64,000 bases of DNA, taken from the NCBI RefSeq assembly GCF_020283565.1, contig NC_060059.1, positions 13,585,501 through 13,649,500 of the forward strand, given 5' to 3'. Shown in pieces: positions 10,600 through 23,322 of the stretch. Every line of letters begins with the position of its first letter. The stretch's first letter is position 1. A program made the position numbers and the translations under genes. This DNA is from Trifolium pratense (lineage: Eukaryota > Streptophyta > Magnoliopsida > Fabales > Fabaceae). The notes under the pieces were generated by a model that was not told the origin of the DNA, ran no database searches, and saw only the letters and a program-made list of their open reading frames with translations.

Positions 10600-12475
10600 A
10601 AAAAATACAATACCTAAGAGCAGTTTTTTCATTCCATGTCCTTCTTTCATTTTTTTTGTTGCTTTTCAATTTCTTTTTTTCATTTAACTAAAAAAAAAGG
10701 CAACACTGCACCGTCATCACTCACTATCTATAAATTAACGAAATTTAATTACGTGTTGCGCAATTATAATCAGCTTGAATAATTTGTTGTAGCCTCATAG
10801 ATTAATCAAAAATCAAAAAGGAAAAAAGATATAGCCTAAAGATTACCTTCCCTATTTTGGAAAATTTTGTTGTTTGTGTTTGTTCTGAAGCATATGTTTT
10901 TTTTCAACGAATTTCTGACACTAGCTAGTGGAATCATGCTGCTCCCTCTCTTGGAACAAAATTCTTACTCCAAACCTTTTATGTTAGCCACCTATCAAAT
11001 AATAATGCCTGAATATATATGTAGTGCTAATATTATCAATAGGCTAAAAGTTACTATATAAAATATGATCACAATGACTTTATAACAATAAAGATTTCTA
11101 TAACTTTATCTAGCTTAAAAAGTTTGCACCCATTACAAGCTTAAAAGGTTTTGCTTGTTTCAGCCTCTAGAACCTCAGCTTTTGGAAGAAGGAAAAGAAC
11201 TTTTAATTTCTCTCACAATGGTCCATTTTAAAAGCCAAGGAGCAAGGACTATGATCAAATAAGTACAACGGTAACAATTAAACGAAGTACAAATTAAAGT
11301 CTACTTCATGGGAATGAGTTTTTTTTTTTTTAATTAACTCTCTTATTTACAAAGGAAGGGTTATGATAATTTAGAGTTTGCATGTAAATTGGTAGACTGA
11401 CAAAAAATTATTTTTACTAGAAATTAATATAATTTGGATTCTTTTGAACAATTCGTTTTAAGAAGAACTTATTAATCATTTTTTTTTACAAAAATTGTTA
11501 ATCATTTGAATTAAATAATTTGGTTAATTTTGTTTTTTTGTTGTTTTTGAACTTTAATGGGTTTCATACAAATCACTCAACATGGTGCATTGCATTAATT
11601 AATCTCAAAATATACAACCAAAAATTAAATCAAGAAAAAAAATACCATGTTCAATTTTTTTCTTCATAAAACTATAAAGTTTCATCTTATAACATCTTGA
11701 AGAGACCTACTCTACCCCTTGGTAATTTGAGGGTATTTGCCCAACAACTAATGAGAACAAGCCACATAAGTAGTTTTGCATGTGGTATTTACTACTAACT
11801 TTTGTAACCAACTTTTATTTCACATGCATATAGCTCATTAATTGATGGGTAAATACCCCAAATTATCAAGGGATATATAAATTAGAACAAAAAAAACCTT
11901 TCATCTTATGTTAAGTTTTTTTTTTTTTTTTGACTAAACCTTATATTATAATTCTCAAGTTTTTGACACAATATTATTCATGACTTGTGTACCGTAAACG
12001 ACTTAGTGAAGTCTTTCATGTTAGAAAAACCGTCTTTAATATTTATCTCAACGTACCCACCTTAATTACTAATTCACATATTAATTATTTTCCTATTATT
12101 TTAGAATATGTATACATATACATCAATATATGAATTGGTTCAAGTTGTAAGAATCTTAAAGTCCCCTTTTAAAAGGTCAAAAATTTGATTTCTGACTCCT
12201 GCAAACAGAAATAATTTGATTGAAATGGAAGAACTCACATTGTATGTCTCACGGATTTCCCGACAAAAATTTGTCATCATTAACCATCTAAAATTTGGTT
12301 TTTTAAGGTATGAACACACATATATTAATTTATTAAAAATATTTTTTTAACTTAAATTTATTAAATACGAATTAATGTATATATTCGATATTAATAAGGG
12401 TATAAAATAAAAAAAAAATAAAATATTTTTTATGTCTTAGTTTCTTCAAAATTTTGGGACAAAAATAAAATATTA
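10600..12475. other. AT-rich intergenic DNA
   Basis: There are homopolymer runs and no supported gene. A weak duplication scar is at about 11472-11507 (TTAATCATTT around a T-rich spacer), and another poly(T)GAC stretch is near 11915-11935. Open frames such as 10867-11061 lack any recognisable domain. Confidence 0.4.
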
Positions 12476-12479
12476 ATTT

Positions 12480-12590
12480 TTGTTTTTGTTTTCACTATCA
12501 ATATCTGGTCCACTAGACCACCTAATCTGATTCGGGTTCAGTTTTAGTATTAAGTGGTTATATCACCCTTTCGGTTGCTTGCGGAGGACA
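12480..12590 (-). mobile_element. Partial SINE, same family as 5072-5256
   Basis: TTTTCACTATCAATATCTGG to GGTTGCTTGCGGAGGAC corresponds to the 3' two-thirds of the SINE at 5072-5256. The tRNA-like head is missing, so it is a 5'-truncated or eroded copy. Confidence 0.55.
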
Positions 12591-12599
12591 AAATAAAAT

Positions 12600-13965
12600 A
12601 TATTAAAAAACCCAAAGATAATGAGAGAGTAATGTTAAGTATGCTTATGTCATTTTCCAATATATTAATTAACTAGTTGTGCAATATGTGTCCGGACGTG
12701 AAAGAAAATATACGATTAGACAATTGATCAATTACACTAAATCTAATTAAAAACGATAAAAAATTGAATTCAAGTTGAACTTAGGACAAAAATTAGAAGG
12801 AAAATAGAATCAGTCTCGACGCGTTTATAGTGACAAAATAGTAGTAGTAATATTATTAATCATTCTTTGTACCAAAATCTATCATTTTAGTAACATGCAT
12901 GTATCGTAGCATCAATTAGTTTATAAGTTATTATTAATTACAAATAATTAAAGAATTTCTAATATTACAACCAGCATTTGGACCGATCATACATTCCAAC
13001 AACATTTTTGCGTGTATAAGGGAACTGATTTCATTCATTATTATGTTTTTCAATATGTCATTATCATTTTCATTTTCATTCAAATACAAACATGACCGCA
13101 AGTGTTGCAAAAGTGATGAACATGTTGTTTTATTATAAAGTTCAGTTCATATGCACCTACCACACCATAACCACAATCCTTTTTCTCTTATACCGACAAA
13201 ATGTACTCTCATGTATTTTACAAGTTTTTATATGAAGGACAATTTTAATAAATAAGATACTTTATATATGGTAACTACTAATTCATATATATAACCAACT
13301 AACAAATAATCAAAACTATAACTTATCCAGATATCTCTTGATCATGAAGGTGTATTGTGTGACACTTACCACCGCCATTACGACATGGGTGAGAATTACT
13401 TCCACCGTCGTCACCTCTGTGACGACGTGTGGAATGTCTTAATTACCTGCTTGGAGATTGACGCTTTCTTGGATCTTGAGATTTGTCTTTCTTAGATTTC
13501 AATTTCTTCGTATGATTGAGACATTTGTGGTGAGTAGGAGGATAAGGAGATAGATCTTTGTGAGGAACAAAAAATTTCCCAATGTCGATCGATGGATTTA
13601 AAAGTTTTTTTAGGTTCTAGACGTTTTACCGCAAAGATTTTAGGTGAGTGACGATGATGTCTTGATTTGATATCCGGTTTCCTTACACCCTGGTACGAGG
13701 GGGAGGTTTTGTTCCTCTAACATTGTGATGATTGATAAGTTTAATTTGTAAAGATCCCAAGTAACAAAGTAACAAATATATTTTGATGATTTCAAGATTA
13801 ATAATGATAGAAGTAAATAACAAGAAAATAAAGGTAAACTCTAATATGGATGGAGAAAATAGTTAAGCAATTCATTATAACTACTGAAATGTTATACTTT
13901 CCAACATATTCCAACATGATCATGATTTTCATTAAAGTAATTATGCCTAGGTTTCTCAGGTCCTA
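12600..13965. other. Intergenic DNA, no supported gene
   Basis: Mostly AT-rich. The part at about 13360-13720 is less AT-rich but has no long open frame or motif that I can name. Confidence 0.35.
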
Positions 13966-13967
13966 AG

Positions 13968-14940
13968 TGATAGAATAGAATGTTTGTTATAATTTTGTCA
14001 TTATAATTTCCCCGTAATTATGTTGTATCATAATTAGATAGTTGACTTATGTACTTGTATATTCTATTCACAAAATGAGAAAACTCAAGCATTCTATTAA
14101 CTTACATGGTATCAGAGCCCGCACGACTCAGAGACAACATTAGCAACACCTCTATATTCGACTTCAGCACTAGAACGAGAGAGTCAGTTGCCTCAGAGAT
14201 CATCGAACGTGCTGGCATGACATCCTACAAACCGTCAACCATTCTTGTCGAAACTAAGCTGAAACTTAGCACCTCCTCCAGCACGCCTTATAAGGATATC
14301 CCTCTCTATATCGGAGTTTTGTAGGGGATTTACAGTATCTCACATTCACTCGACCTGACATATCATATGTGGTTCAACAACTTTAATTTGTCATCACATG
14401 CATGCACCTCGCACGGAACACATGCTTGCTCTCAAGAGCATTATGCGCTATGTTCAGGGTACATTACATTTTGGATTACATTTATCACCATCCCCAATTA
14501 CACAACTTATCTCTTACACTGATGCTGATTGGGGTGGTTGTCCCGACACTAGACGCTCCACATCTGGCTATTGTGTGTTTCGAGGTGACAACCTCATCTC
14601 TTGGTCTTCCAAAAGGCAACCGACTCTCTCGTTCTAGTGCTGAAGTCGAATATAGAGGTGTTGGTAATGTTGTATCTGAGTCGTGTTGGATTCACAATCT
14701 TCTTCTAGAGCTCCATTTTCCCATTCCTCAGACCACTTTGGTGTATTGTGACAATGTTAGTGCCATTTATCTCTCTGATAATCCTGTGCAACATCAGCGT
14801 ACCAAACATATTGAGATCGACATTCATTTTGTTCGGGAAAAAGTAGCTCGTGGTTAGTTCCCTCCCGACATCAGATTGCAGACATCTTCACTAAAGACCT
14901 TCCTCGCATTCTCTTTGATGATTTTCGGACCAGTCTAAGC
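13968..14940 (+). mobile_element. Ty1/copia retrotransposon relic, internally deleted
   Basis: A short putative 5' LTR (13968-14106, TG...CA) is followed directly by TGGTATCAGAGC (14107-14118), the primer-binding site complementary to initiator tRNA-Met. Most of gag-pol is missing. The sequence resumes in the end of reverse transcriptase and the RNase H domain, with motifs DADWGGCPDTRRSTSGYC (around 14520) and SSAEVEYRG (around 14640) in two different frames. The shift is near 14625, with a further stop around 14855. A trailing integrase-independent tail (ADIFTK-like) reaches about 14935. No 3' LTR was found. It is non-functional. Confidence 0.8.
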
Positions 14941-15860
14941 TCTGTGAACCTTCCTTACACATTTAAATATATTTTTTATAACAATTTATCAATTAGATGA
15001 TAATTGTTTATGTTTTTATTGATATTATTTTTATAAAAATAACATAAATTTGTTTATAGTGGCCCGGCTCGAAGACCAATGGGCTAGTCCGGCCCAGCCT
15101 GATGTTCATATGGACTACATGGACTTGGGCAAAAAAAACTCAATTACATTTTGGACAATGTTTTTGAGGTCTGGCTCATCCAAGACTATGGACTAATGGG
15201 TCAACCCATCAGCCTAGCTAATCCATTTTTAACAGCTCTAGAACGACCGATTTGCACATATTTTCCTTTAACATTAGTCGTTTTGAGACATGTGATTTTT
15301 TTTATAAAACGGGTGATTTTGCTTTTGTCAAGAATGAAAATTTGTCTAGAGTAGTCGCATTCTCATGCAAGTCTATAAAAATATTCATCATCCTTAGTGA
15401 ATAATTAAGATATAATTTAGTATAATTTAAGAGTTTAACGAACATATATCATTAATTTAAAATAATTTTATACTGACATGCAATAAAAAATCATCATTCT
15501 TCCATATCATACAAATAGTTTGAAAATAATTATATGACAGTAGGATAATGTTAAAAATTGGTGGATTTTGATTGAATCTGTGAAAAACTATTTTACACCC
15601 GACGGTGCATATTCTTCACATCCATAATTTAAAATGTTGAATTTATAAACTTAAATTATAGCAAGTTGTAGATTTGTAATGACATGAGTTAATATTGTTA
15701 CTTAGTCTTAAATAGTAACCAATACTTTATACTGATTGCAATTGTTTTGATTTTATCTAACAACCAACCATCATTCAATTAATCTTGGTAAATTATATCT
15801 TTATTATTATTATTTAACTGTGTAAAGTTAATGATCTGTATTAGATTTAATTTAATAGAA
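14941..15860. other. Intergenic DNA upstream of the bHLH gene
   Basis: It contains a GGCCCGGCTCG/CCGGCCCAGCC-rich stretch (15060-15100) resembling hAT-end sequence, then AT-rich DNA. No gene was seen. Confidence 0.35.
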
Positions 15861-15863
15861 TTT

Positions 15864-15915
15864 CACGTGCAAAAATCACTGTCCATTGTAGTGTCCTTGA
15901 ACAAGTCCTTTATAA
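15864..15915 (+). promoter_or_regulatory. Proximal promoter of the bHLH gene: G-box and TATA
   Basis: CACGTG at 15864-15869 is a perfect G-box, and TTATAA at about 15910-15915 is a plausible TATA box, 85-90 bp before the first ATG. Both are motif matches only. Confidence 0.4.
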
Positions 15916-16000
15916 GCCCAAAAGCACTTTATATTTTCTTCATTATCATCATCTTCCACTTCCCTTTGAAAGGATATACAAAAAAAATTGATTGATTGTT

Positions 16001-17640
16001 ATGTGTTTACCTGAAGAGGAAAGAGATAGAGTGAAAGATATGGCACTTGAAGCAGTGGTTTATCCACAAACACAAGACCCTTTTGGTTTTGGAATCAACA
16101 AAGATTTTTACAACTTCAACAACCTTGTTGCAAAAGAACAAGAACATCAACATGAACATCAACAAGAACAAGAACAAAGATCTTTCTGTTTTGTAGAAAA
16201 CCAAACAGAGAAAAACAATTATCCTTATTATGGAGATTGGAATAACAATACTTTTTCACCACCCCATTTCAATGAACTTCAAGAAACTACTACTGATCCA
16301 AGTAGTAACAACACTCAAAACTTCGATACCTCGCCTTCCATTAACACATTTGTTCGTCCAAAAAGGCGCAGAGCAAGAAGCCGAAAAAACAAAGAAGAAA
16401 TTGAGAGTCAGAGAATGACTCACATTACTGTTGAGCGCAATAGGAGAAAACAGATGAATGAGTATCTTGCTGTTCTTCGTTCTCTCATGCCAGAATCTTA
16501 CATCCAAAGGGTACTTAGTACTTACTACTTACATAACACCACTTACTATATTGACAGCGAGTTTGACAGAATCACTTTGAACACTGTGGTTTTGTCAAAC
16601 CTACCGTCATGCCAAATATGCACTTAGTATATGCTTAGATTGAATGTGATTTTGTCACTGCGATTTTGGTAAAAATTTTCAACAAAATCACGATGTTATA
16701 CTATGATTTCGTCAAAATCACCTTGATTACAACACTTACATGTTCTTGGTTCCTACTTGAAAATTTTGGATTTTTCGTAGCTGGGTGAGTTTCAGCTGAG
16801 GCCAAATCATTCGGGAGAACTTGAGTTCAAATTCCGGTTAAAAACCAGACTTTACTTACCTTTTGACTAAAAAGGTGTGTTTGTTTGTTTTGTTGTTGGT
16901 GAATGCAGGGTGATCAAGCTTCTATAATTGGAGGTGCTATTAACTTTGTTAAAGAGCTTGAACACAAGTCTCATTTGCTTGGTGCTAAGAAAGAAGAAGA
17001 GGTGAAATCTGATGATGTTGGTGGATCAAACAAACCATTTTCTGAGTTCTTTACATTTCCACAGTATTCAACAAGTAATAGTGGTGTGTGTGGTAGTAGT
17101 TCTAATTCTGCAGCAACTATTGGTGAAAAAGTTGGTGAGATTCAATCTTGCATTGCTGACATAGAAGTGACAATGGTTGAAAGCCATGCAAATATCAAAA
17201 TAAGATCAAAAAAGAGACCAAAACAGCTCTTGAAAATTGTATCTAGTTTGCATAACATGCATCTCACAATCTTGCATCTAAATGTTACCACTACTGGTGA
17301 AATTGTTCTCTACTCTCTCAGTGTTAAGGTTTGTAGCCTATCTTTAGTTTCATGGTGGATATATCAGAATCATGGTGGCCCAACATGATTTTTCCAAAAC
17401 TACACTCTGTAGCTTATGCAAAATCATGTTGGATCACTGTGATTCTGATATACTGACTATGCTACCAAACATACATTAGTAGATTTTGAATTTTTGGACA
17501 ATTTTGGAAGTGCTTTTAAAGTGAAAATGCATTGAATTTTTTTGATTTAGGTTGAAGATGATTGCAATTTGGGATCAGTGGATGATATAGCTGCAGCTAT
17601 ATATCAAATGGTGAATAGGATTCAACAAGAACAATGTTGA
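16001..17640 (+). CDS. bHLH transcription factor, subgroup Ia (bHLH94/96-like)
   Basis: Exons 16001-16510, 16909-17328 and 17551-17640 give 339 aa with all junctions in frame. The protein starts with an acidic leader and [10 protein letters not shown] (residues 14-23), the family's usual N terminus. A second ATG at 16040 may be the true start (326 aa) and has the stronger context. A Gln/Glu/His-rich stretch lies at 46-60 and a basic cluster [16 protein letters not shown] precedes the bHLH. In the basic region (about 136-150) H141, E145 and R149 form the H-E-R signature that contacts E-box DNA. The loop and helix 2 cross the first splice site ([13 protein letters not shown]). The C terminus has an ACT-like fold sequence (EVTMVESHA...). 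Arabidopsis relatives are bHLH94/96, from the clade of SPEECHLESS, MUTE and FAMA. Target genes cannot be read from sequence. Intron 2 carries a foldback MITE. Confidence 0.93.
16784..16878 (+). mobile_element. SINE-like fragment in bHLH intron 1
   Basis: GAGTTCAAATTCCGG resembles a pol III B box and is followed by AGACTTTACTTACC and TTTTGACTAAAAAGG, a typical legume SINE 3' tail. The 5' half is not recognisable. Confidence 0.35.
17359..17453. mobile_element. Foldback MITE in bHLH intron 2
   Basis: ATATCAGAATCATGGTGG...ACATGATTTT (about 17359-17391) is repeated inverted as AAAATCATGT...TGTGATTCTGATAT (about 17420-17453). Related sequence forms the 85-bp insertion at 23007-23091. Confidence 0.6.
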
Positions 17641-19101
17641 ATTATAAGATCCAACTTCATTTGGTTTTTTAATCTTATAGCTTATCTCTATCTTTTTTCC
17701 TCTTACAAGAGATGTGCCCAATTATTGCAATGTTTGTTCATCTTTTATTAATTAATCTATAATATTGTGGGCTCCTTTTAGGATTTTTTTGGTTTATTCA
17801 TGCTTATGTTATTAATATTAATATGTTTGTTATAATTAATTAGATCCTTTGTAGTTGGATTGGAGAAGTTTGTGGCATATTGTGCTTAAGACAAAATCTA
17901 CCATGTTCTTGGTCAATTCTACCTACCTTTGTTGGAAATTGGTATAAGATTTGTCTACTTCATAACCATAAGCCAAATTGTCAAAGTAGAAATTGACAAT
18001 TTCTCAAAAGAACATTGAGAATGAAAATGAGAGATCAAGATTGTTAGGTTCTTGTTACATAAATTTAATAGTTCTTTTTGTTTTGTTTTTATTTTTTGTG
18101 GACAAACTTTTTTTTTTTTGTTTTCTTTTATTTGGCTTTCATGGTTTAAAGAATTTATGCTAACAAACCAAAAAATCTCCCCCATATATTGTTTTTGACT
18201 CATGATTCTTGTCTCTTAGTAATATCTGAAATCTGAAACACAATACTAGCATCAACTTGAAATTGATAAATGACATGCATGTCATAAGATACTAGTAGGG
18301 CCTAATGGATTCTATGTTTTTTTAGATTATTAGAATTGACGATGAATTTTGCAGAATTACGGTATTTTATGGTAATTTTGGAAAAAAATACGCTTTTAAA
18401 TTTTATCAAAATTATAAGGGCAACGTAATTTTGTCAGATTTACCGTAACTTTGAGCATGCACTAAAATGCAATAAATTGGATGTTATATTATTGAGTAAA
18501 ATTTAATTAAAAGAAAATATTTGTTCTTTTAAAAAAAATACAGAAATTATATTGAAAAATAAAAGAAAATATAATATTATTATTATGTGTTGGACTTGTA
18601 TAGAAAGTATAACTGTCTAAGGAGACACACCTACTCTGTAGTTTGTACCAAGTAAGTAGGATTGAACAGCAGGGGAAAGCTGCTGAGAGCAGTTTCAAAA
18701 GAAATAAAGCTTCTATGGAAATTATTTCTCACACACAACACAAGAACAAAAAAAAGGTCCACCCTTTTCATCATTATCAAATTTACTAAACTAAACCCAA
18801 GAATCTTTTTATTTTACTTTTTTCTTTGATGGAAAATTCCGAGAATCTTTCTATGTATGTAGTATAGACTACAGACTATAGAGGAATTCTCAACTTTTTT
18901 GTGTCTAGAATTATTTTCACAAATAAAATAGTTTAAAATTTGATAAAATGGAAGAAAGAAAAAAAATTACACCATACACAATTTCTTTAATCCTGAATTC
19001 AATTTATCTCATCATATCTCAGCTTGATCTAATAAATTATAGTATGATTTACTCATATTCAATAATAAAAACAAATTTTTATATTTAACTATTGTGGCAA
19101 G
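17641..19101. other. Bean-type AT-rich intergenic DNA downstream of the bHLH gene
   Basis: The first few hundred bases are the likely 3' UTR of the bHLH gene. The remainder shows no supported gene. The stretch at about 18340-18450 has diverged inverted text (GGTAATTTTGG / TTACCGTAA) and may be an old MITE. Confidence 0.4.
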
Positions 19102-19283
19102 TGTGACTGGTTAAGTCCCACATTGCTTAAAAAAGTGGAGGTTGAACACTTTATAAGTGAGAGGACCCATAAACCTAACACCTTAAGGTTTTAGGTAAAA
19201 GTGTGGTGTCTTTGACACTTGTAGAGTTGTTCTTGAACCCAATGTGAATGATCCCCTGGTTGTCCCCTCGTGATGACCCAACA
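19102..19283 (+). mobile_element. Possible solo LTR
   Basis: The sequence begins TGTGACTGGTTAAGTCCCAC and ends ...GACCCAACA. It contains a promoter-like AACACTTTATAAGTGAGAGG in its first third, typical of short plant LTRs. Its last 60 bp recur at 42075-42135 in an NHX intron. Target duplications were not resolved, so the boundaries are approximate. Confidence 0.4.
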
Positions 19284-21174
19284 TTAACAATAGTAACTCT
19301 ATGCATGAGATCCAAATAGGGAAAATTTTAAAATTGTTGCATGTGAAGCTTAGATTTAAATCTGGGATATTTAGTTCACTTATGCATGAAACAATTACTC
19401 ATTTGAAATATGCAAATCATTACCACATTGGAAGTAAATCCAAGTCCTTGGAAAAATTATGTACTCATAAAGTACTACAGGAAAGTCATATCGGATCCCT
19501 ATGTAAATATAAAGGGAACTTGAATAATGGTGGTAGGGTTAATGAGTACATCTCCAAGATAAAGTTATATATGCATGCAAACTAGTATTACTAATTTTTG
19601 TGTTCAACTTATTAAATGATAAGTAGATAAATGATTATTGGAGTATAACCAAATGCACCAAGCTCTGGATTTCCGGGGCTAGGTTTTACTGAAATGAATA
19701 ATTTTTACTTAGATTTTACCTACTTTGCGGCTGAATTATCAGAGTTCATTTTCCTGAAAATCAGAGGGTTCATAAAAAAATTAAAAAATACACCAAGCTC
19801 TCTATTATTGAAAGTGTGTTTCATAAAAGATTCAACACAAAGAAACAACCGAACCTAACCAAAATCCAAAAGAAACCATAACAATTAACAAGCACAAAGA
19901 AGCAAGAATAAGCCAAAAAGAAAAACAAAATGGAACCACAATCCAATGGGTGAGTCCATATCATTGGATAAGAAGATAATTGAACACCAACAATGAAGAT
20001 TTTGCTTTCATTCAACACCAACTATGAAGCTTCACGTTATTGACAATGTGCATTATTTATGCTTCTTTTTTTGCTAAAATAGTCTAGTGTTTTGCTATTT
20101 TCATAACAACCAAATACTCGCTATCCAAATCACTTGAAGCTTTGTTTGTAAGGCATTTCTATCCACAAAAATTAAGAAACATAATCATGGCTGGTCGCTG
20201 GTCGCGTAAAACACATGAAAACACATTACCGGAAGATATTTTCCGATAAGATTTGTACCATAAGCAGATATCTACCGGTAGATGGGGTTGGGATGGGGGC
20301 ATGAGGAGAATTCTGAACAAATTAGAGGGGCGAAGAACAACCATCTTCAAAATAGCATGCCAAATACTCTCGTTAAACACAAACTCAACGAAAGAATATT
20401 GCATGGAAATCTACATATGTTGCAATTAAAGCAAGTTTAAAATAGTATTCATCAACATGATTTTGGAACAGTTGACAATATGACTCTCTCTTTCTCCCGA
20501 TACGTTAGAGTTAGGGAGCTAACCCAGTCCTAGTATAACTAGAAACCAAATTTCCGCTACCAATTCGAAGATCCGTTCCATAGGGAGTCGAACCTCAACT
20601 ATTGTATAATATATGTGATGTCCCTGTCAACTTATTCACCTATTTTTAATTTCACCAGAACAGTCGTAAAATAGTCACTAAAATTATTTAAGTAAATAAT
20701 AATTAATTTTTGTGTTCACCAATTTTTAATATACATTTCATTTGATTCCTACGTACCCTTTAGTTTTTCACCATCTCTTATTCACCTATTTTTAATGTCA
20801 GATTTCACATGAATCCTTCTCCTACACTACCCTACAAACAAGGGTCATAGCGTCCTCTTCTTGTACAGCTGAGGAAAATATGATATAATATAATAAATAG
20901 TAGAGATTCATTCATCGATTGTTGAAGAAGCTCCTGAATTGTAGCTCAGAAGATTCCAATTATCAATACACCTGTTTGTTTTCATCTTCTTGTTCTCTTG
21001 TGCTCACCTTGTCGTTCTTTTAGATTCCAATCCCCTCTCTCTTGCATTATTTCAATGTTTGCTTCATCCTCAATCTAATCCCAATTATAAGAAGAAGAAA
21101 AATATCAAAATCAATGAGCGTTATTTTAAATCAATGAGAATCTTCGGTACAAATTTATTTAAATATATATAAGA
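19284..21174. other. Intergenic DNA with eroded repeats
   Basis: No gene is supported. A stretch at 20220-20345 (ACCGGAAGATATTTTCCG, then AGATGG...GGGGCGAAGAACAACCATC) is related to 22600-22700, showing a dispersed family that I cannot name. Open frames at 19301-19585 and 20159-20404 have no recognised domain. Confidence 0.35.
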
Positions 21175-21286
21175 GTACACTTGTTGAGGTGGACAATTGT
21201 CATTGGTTAATAAATAGTGTTTATTAATTTTTCTATATTAAACACTATTTATTGACTTATTAGAACTGTCCACCTCAACAGCGTAC
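21175..21286. mobile_element. Short foldback MITE
   Basis: GTACACTTGTTGAGGTGGAC and its inverted counterpart GTCCACCTCAACAGCGTAC bracket arms around AATAAATAGTGTTTA/AAACACTATTTATT, so the whole 112 bp is nearly one palindrome. The target duplication is unclear. Confidence 0.65.
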
Positions 21287-21353
21287 CAATACATATCAAA
21301 ATAAGATGTGTACCGGAATGTTCACTTTTTTATCATCGTAATTTGTAATAATA

Positions 21354-21471
21354 CTTCAGTCTCAAATATAAAAATTGATCAAAGAAAAATGATGTTTTTA
21401 GTTCAAATTTTAAACTAAAATACATAAACTTTTTTTGACTATCTTTTATTTATATTTGCGATCGGAGAGAG
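21354..21471. mobile_element. Stowaway-like MITE
   Basis: The inverted ends CTTCAGTCTCAAATATAA and TTATATTTGCGATCGGAGAG are flanked by TA at 21352-21353 and 21472-21473. It is 118 bp. Confidence 0.65.
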
Positions 21472-22229
21472 TATTTTCGAAGTATATACCCTATTACCCT
21501 CATGTAATGGGAAATGAGAAATTGTGGGATATTAAGTACAATCATTAATATATATGAAGAAAAACAAGTAAATAGTCTTTTAAGCAAAAAAAGAATATAT
21601 ATCTAAGAATTAGAAAGGGACACTATGTTTGCACCAAAAATAGAAAGAGAGGGACACTTTGTTCAATATTCTTTATCTTTAAGCTATACAAAATGACTTT
21701 TGAACATATGGTTGATTTAGTCATTTCTAAAACTACTTATAGTTCACAATTGGCTATGTGTGGAAGAAATGATTTGTAACTGGATATGGTTAATAGTATA
21801 TGGATCTTTTATTCTCCTTGAAAATTGGCTATGTGTGGAAGAAATCACTTTGATTGTTAGGATTGAAATTTTGGTTTGTTTATTAATCCTTATTGGCTTC
21901 TGATCCCTTTATGTGTATATTGTTGTTATGTACTTGGCTTGCCTAATTATCTGTGTTGATCTCAAAATATGAAAGGAGAATACACCAACCAATGTTTGGT
22001 CTTGTATTAATTTTGTGTGTCTATTTTACCATTAAAAAAATATTAGGCTTGGATTGCACAGCTCTAAGATATGCATAAAATTAAACATGCATATATAAGA
22101 AGAAATGCAATGCAATAAGAATTAATAGTCCTCGATTGCAGCAGCATGTAATATACAGTCCAGGGTAAATCAATAGTATGGACTATGGAGACTACATACG
22201 TGACTATGCAGCAAAAAAAAAAAAAAGTC

Positions 22230-23322
22230 GCTAGAAATTACAATTAGAATGACATTGCGACGAAGATGTGAAGCCATTAGGTTTGTCCTGGTGGAGAAAA
22301 ATTAAGTAGTATGCATGAGGTCTTAGATTCGAACATCTCCAATGTAGGAAAAAGAAAATGACATTGTGACAATAACCCCAAAACATCATTAATCATTAAA
22401 TGACATAAAGAAGAAAACGATAGAGCAAGAGGCTAGTAATAATTGATGAAAAGAAACCATATCAAGAGTGAATTGCTTCAAAAAAAAATATATACCCATG
22501 TTAACCCATGAGACACTGTTGTGACTATTAATAGGATTTTAAATTGGATGTTTGCTCTTCGTCCTCTAAATTACTCACACTAAAAAAACACTTTTAAGAG
22601 ATATCTCCTGATAAAATTTATACTATCGAAAAATATTTCCCAATAGATGGAAGGAATATGAGGGAGTTCTGATTAATTTAGGGGGTGAAAGAACAACTAT
22701 CTTTTAATATTGATTGATATCAGAATACGTTTCATAGGAGAAATACTTGCATGATCACTCAATTTAGACTCTCAATTTGATCCCACAAAGATAATTGTGA
22801 AAAAGTAGAAAAATGAAAGAATTAAATAATGTATATTATTATGCGTGACCAAATTAAATTTCTAAATTGAGTGACATGCAAGTATTTCTCCAGCTCTTTT
22901 TCAACAGAAAAAAATAACAATTAGAATGACATTGTGACAATGTGAAGCCATTTATGTTTGGTCTAATGAAAAAAATTTAGGTAGTATGCATGAGGTCTTA
23001 GATTCGTCATGATTTTCCAAAAAATTAACTTTTGAAAAATTAAGGTGAATCACCGTGATTCTGACATATTCAATGTGATATCAAACATACACTTAGATTC
23101 GAACCTTATTGGCTCCAATGTAACAAAAGAAAATTGCATTGCGACAATAAACACCCCAAAACATCATTAATCATTAAATTAAATGACATAAAAGAAGAAA
23201 ACGATAAAGCAAGAGGCTAATAATTGATGAAAAGGAACCAAATCAAGAGTGAATATATACCCATGTTGACCCATGAGACACTGTTGAGTGACATGCAAGT
23301 ATTACTCTAGCTCTTTCTCAAC
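22230..23322. repeat. Local segmental duplication, two diverged copies
   Basis: Copy A (about 22230-22520 plus a tail at 22869-22905) and copy B (about 22915-23322) share, in order, ATTAGAATGACATTG, GTAGTATGCATGAGGTCTTA, CATCATTAATCATTAAAT, AGAGTGAAT...ACCCATGTT and CCCATGAGACACTGTTG. Copy A has about 340 bp before its tail that copy B lacks. Copy B has an 85-bp insertion that copy A lacks. No coding content was seen. Confidence 0.7.
23007..23091. mobile_element. 85-bp MITE with 10-bp TSD inside copy B
   Basis: CTTAGATTCG flanks the insertion at 22997-23006 and 23092-23101. Copy A of the same duplication keeps the empty site with one CTTAGATTCG. The sequence resembles the foldback in bHLH intron 2 (17359-17453). 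A 9-10-bp duplication suggests Mutator-type transposition. Confidence 0.6.

Noticed and set aside
15992..16000. Upstream extension of the bHLH protein to 15992
   Set aside because: The codon there is TTG, not ATG. The first in-frame ATG is at 16001, and 16040 fits the family N terminus better.
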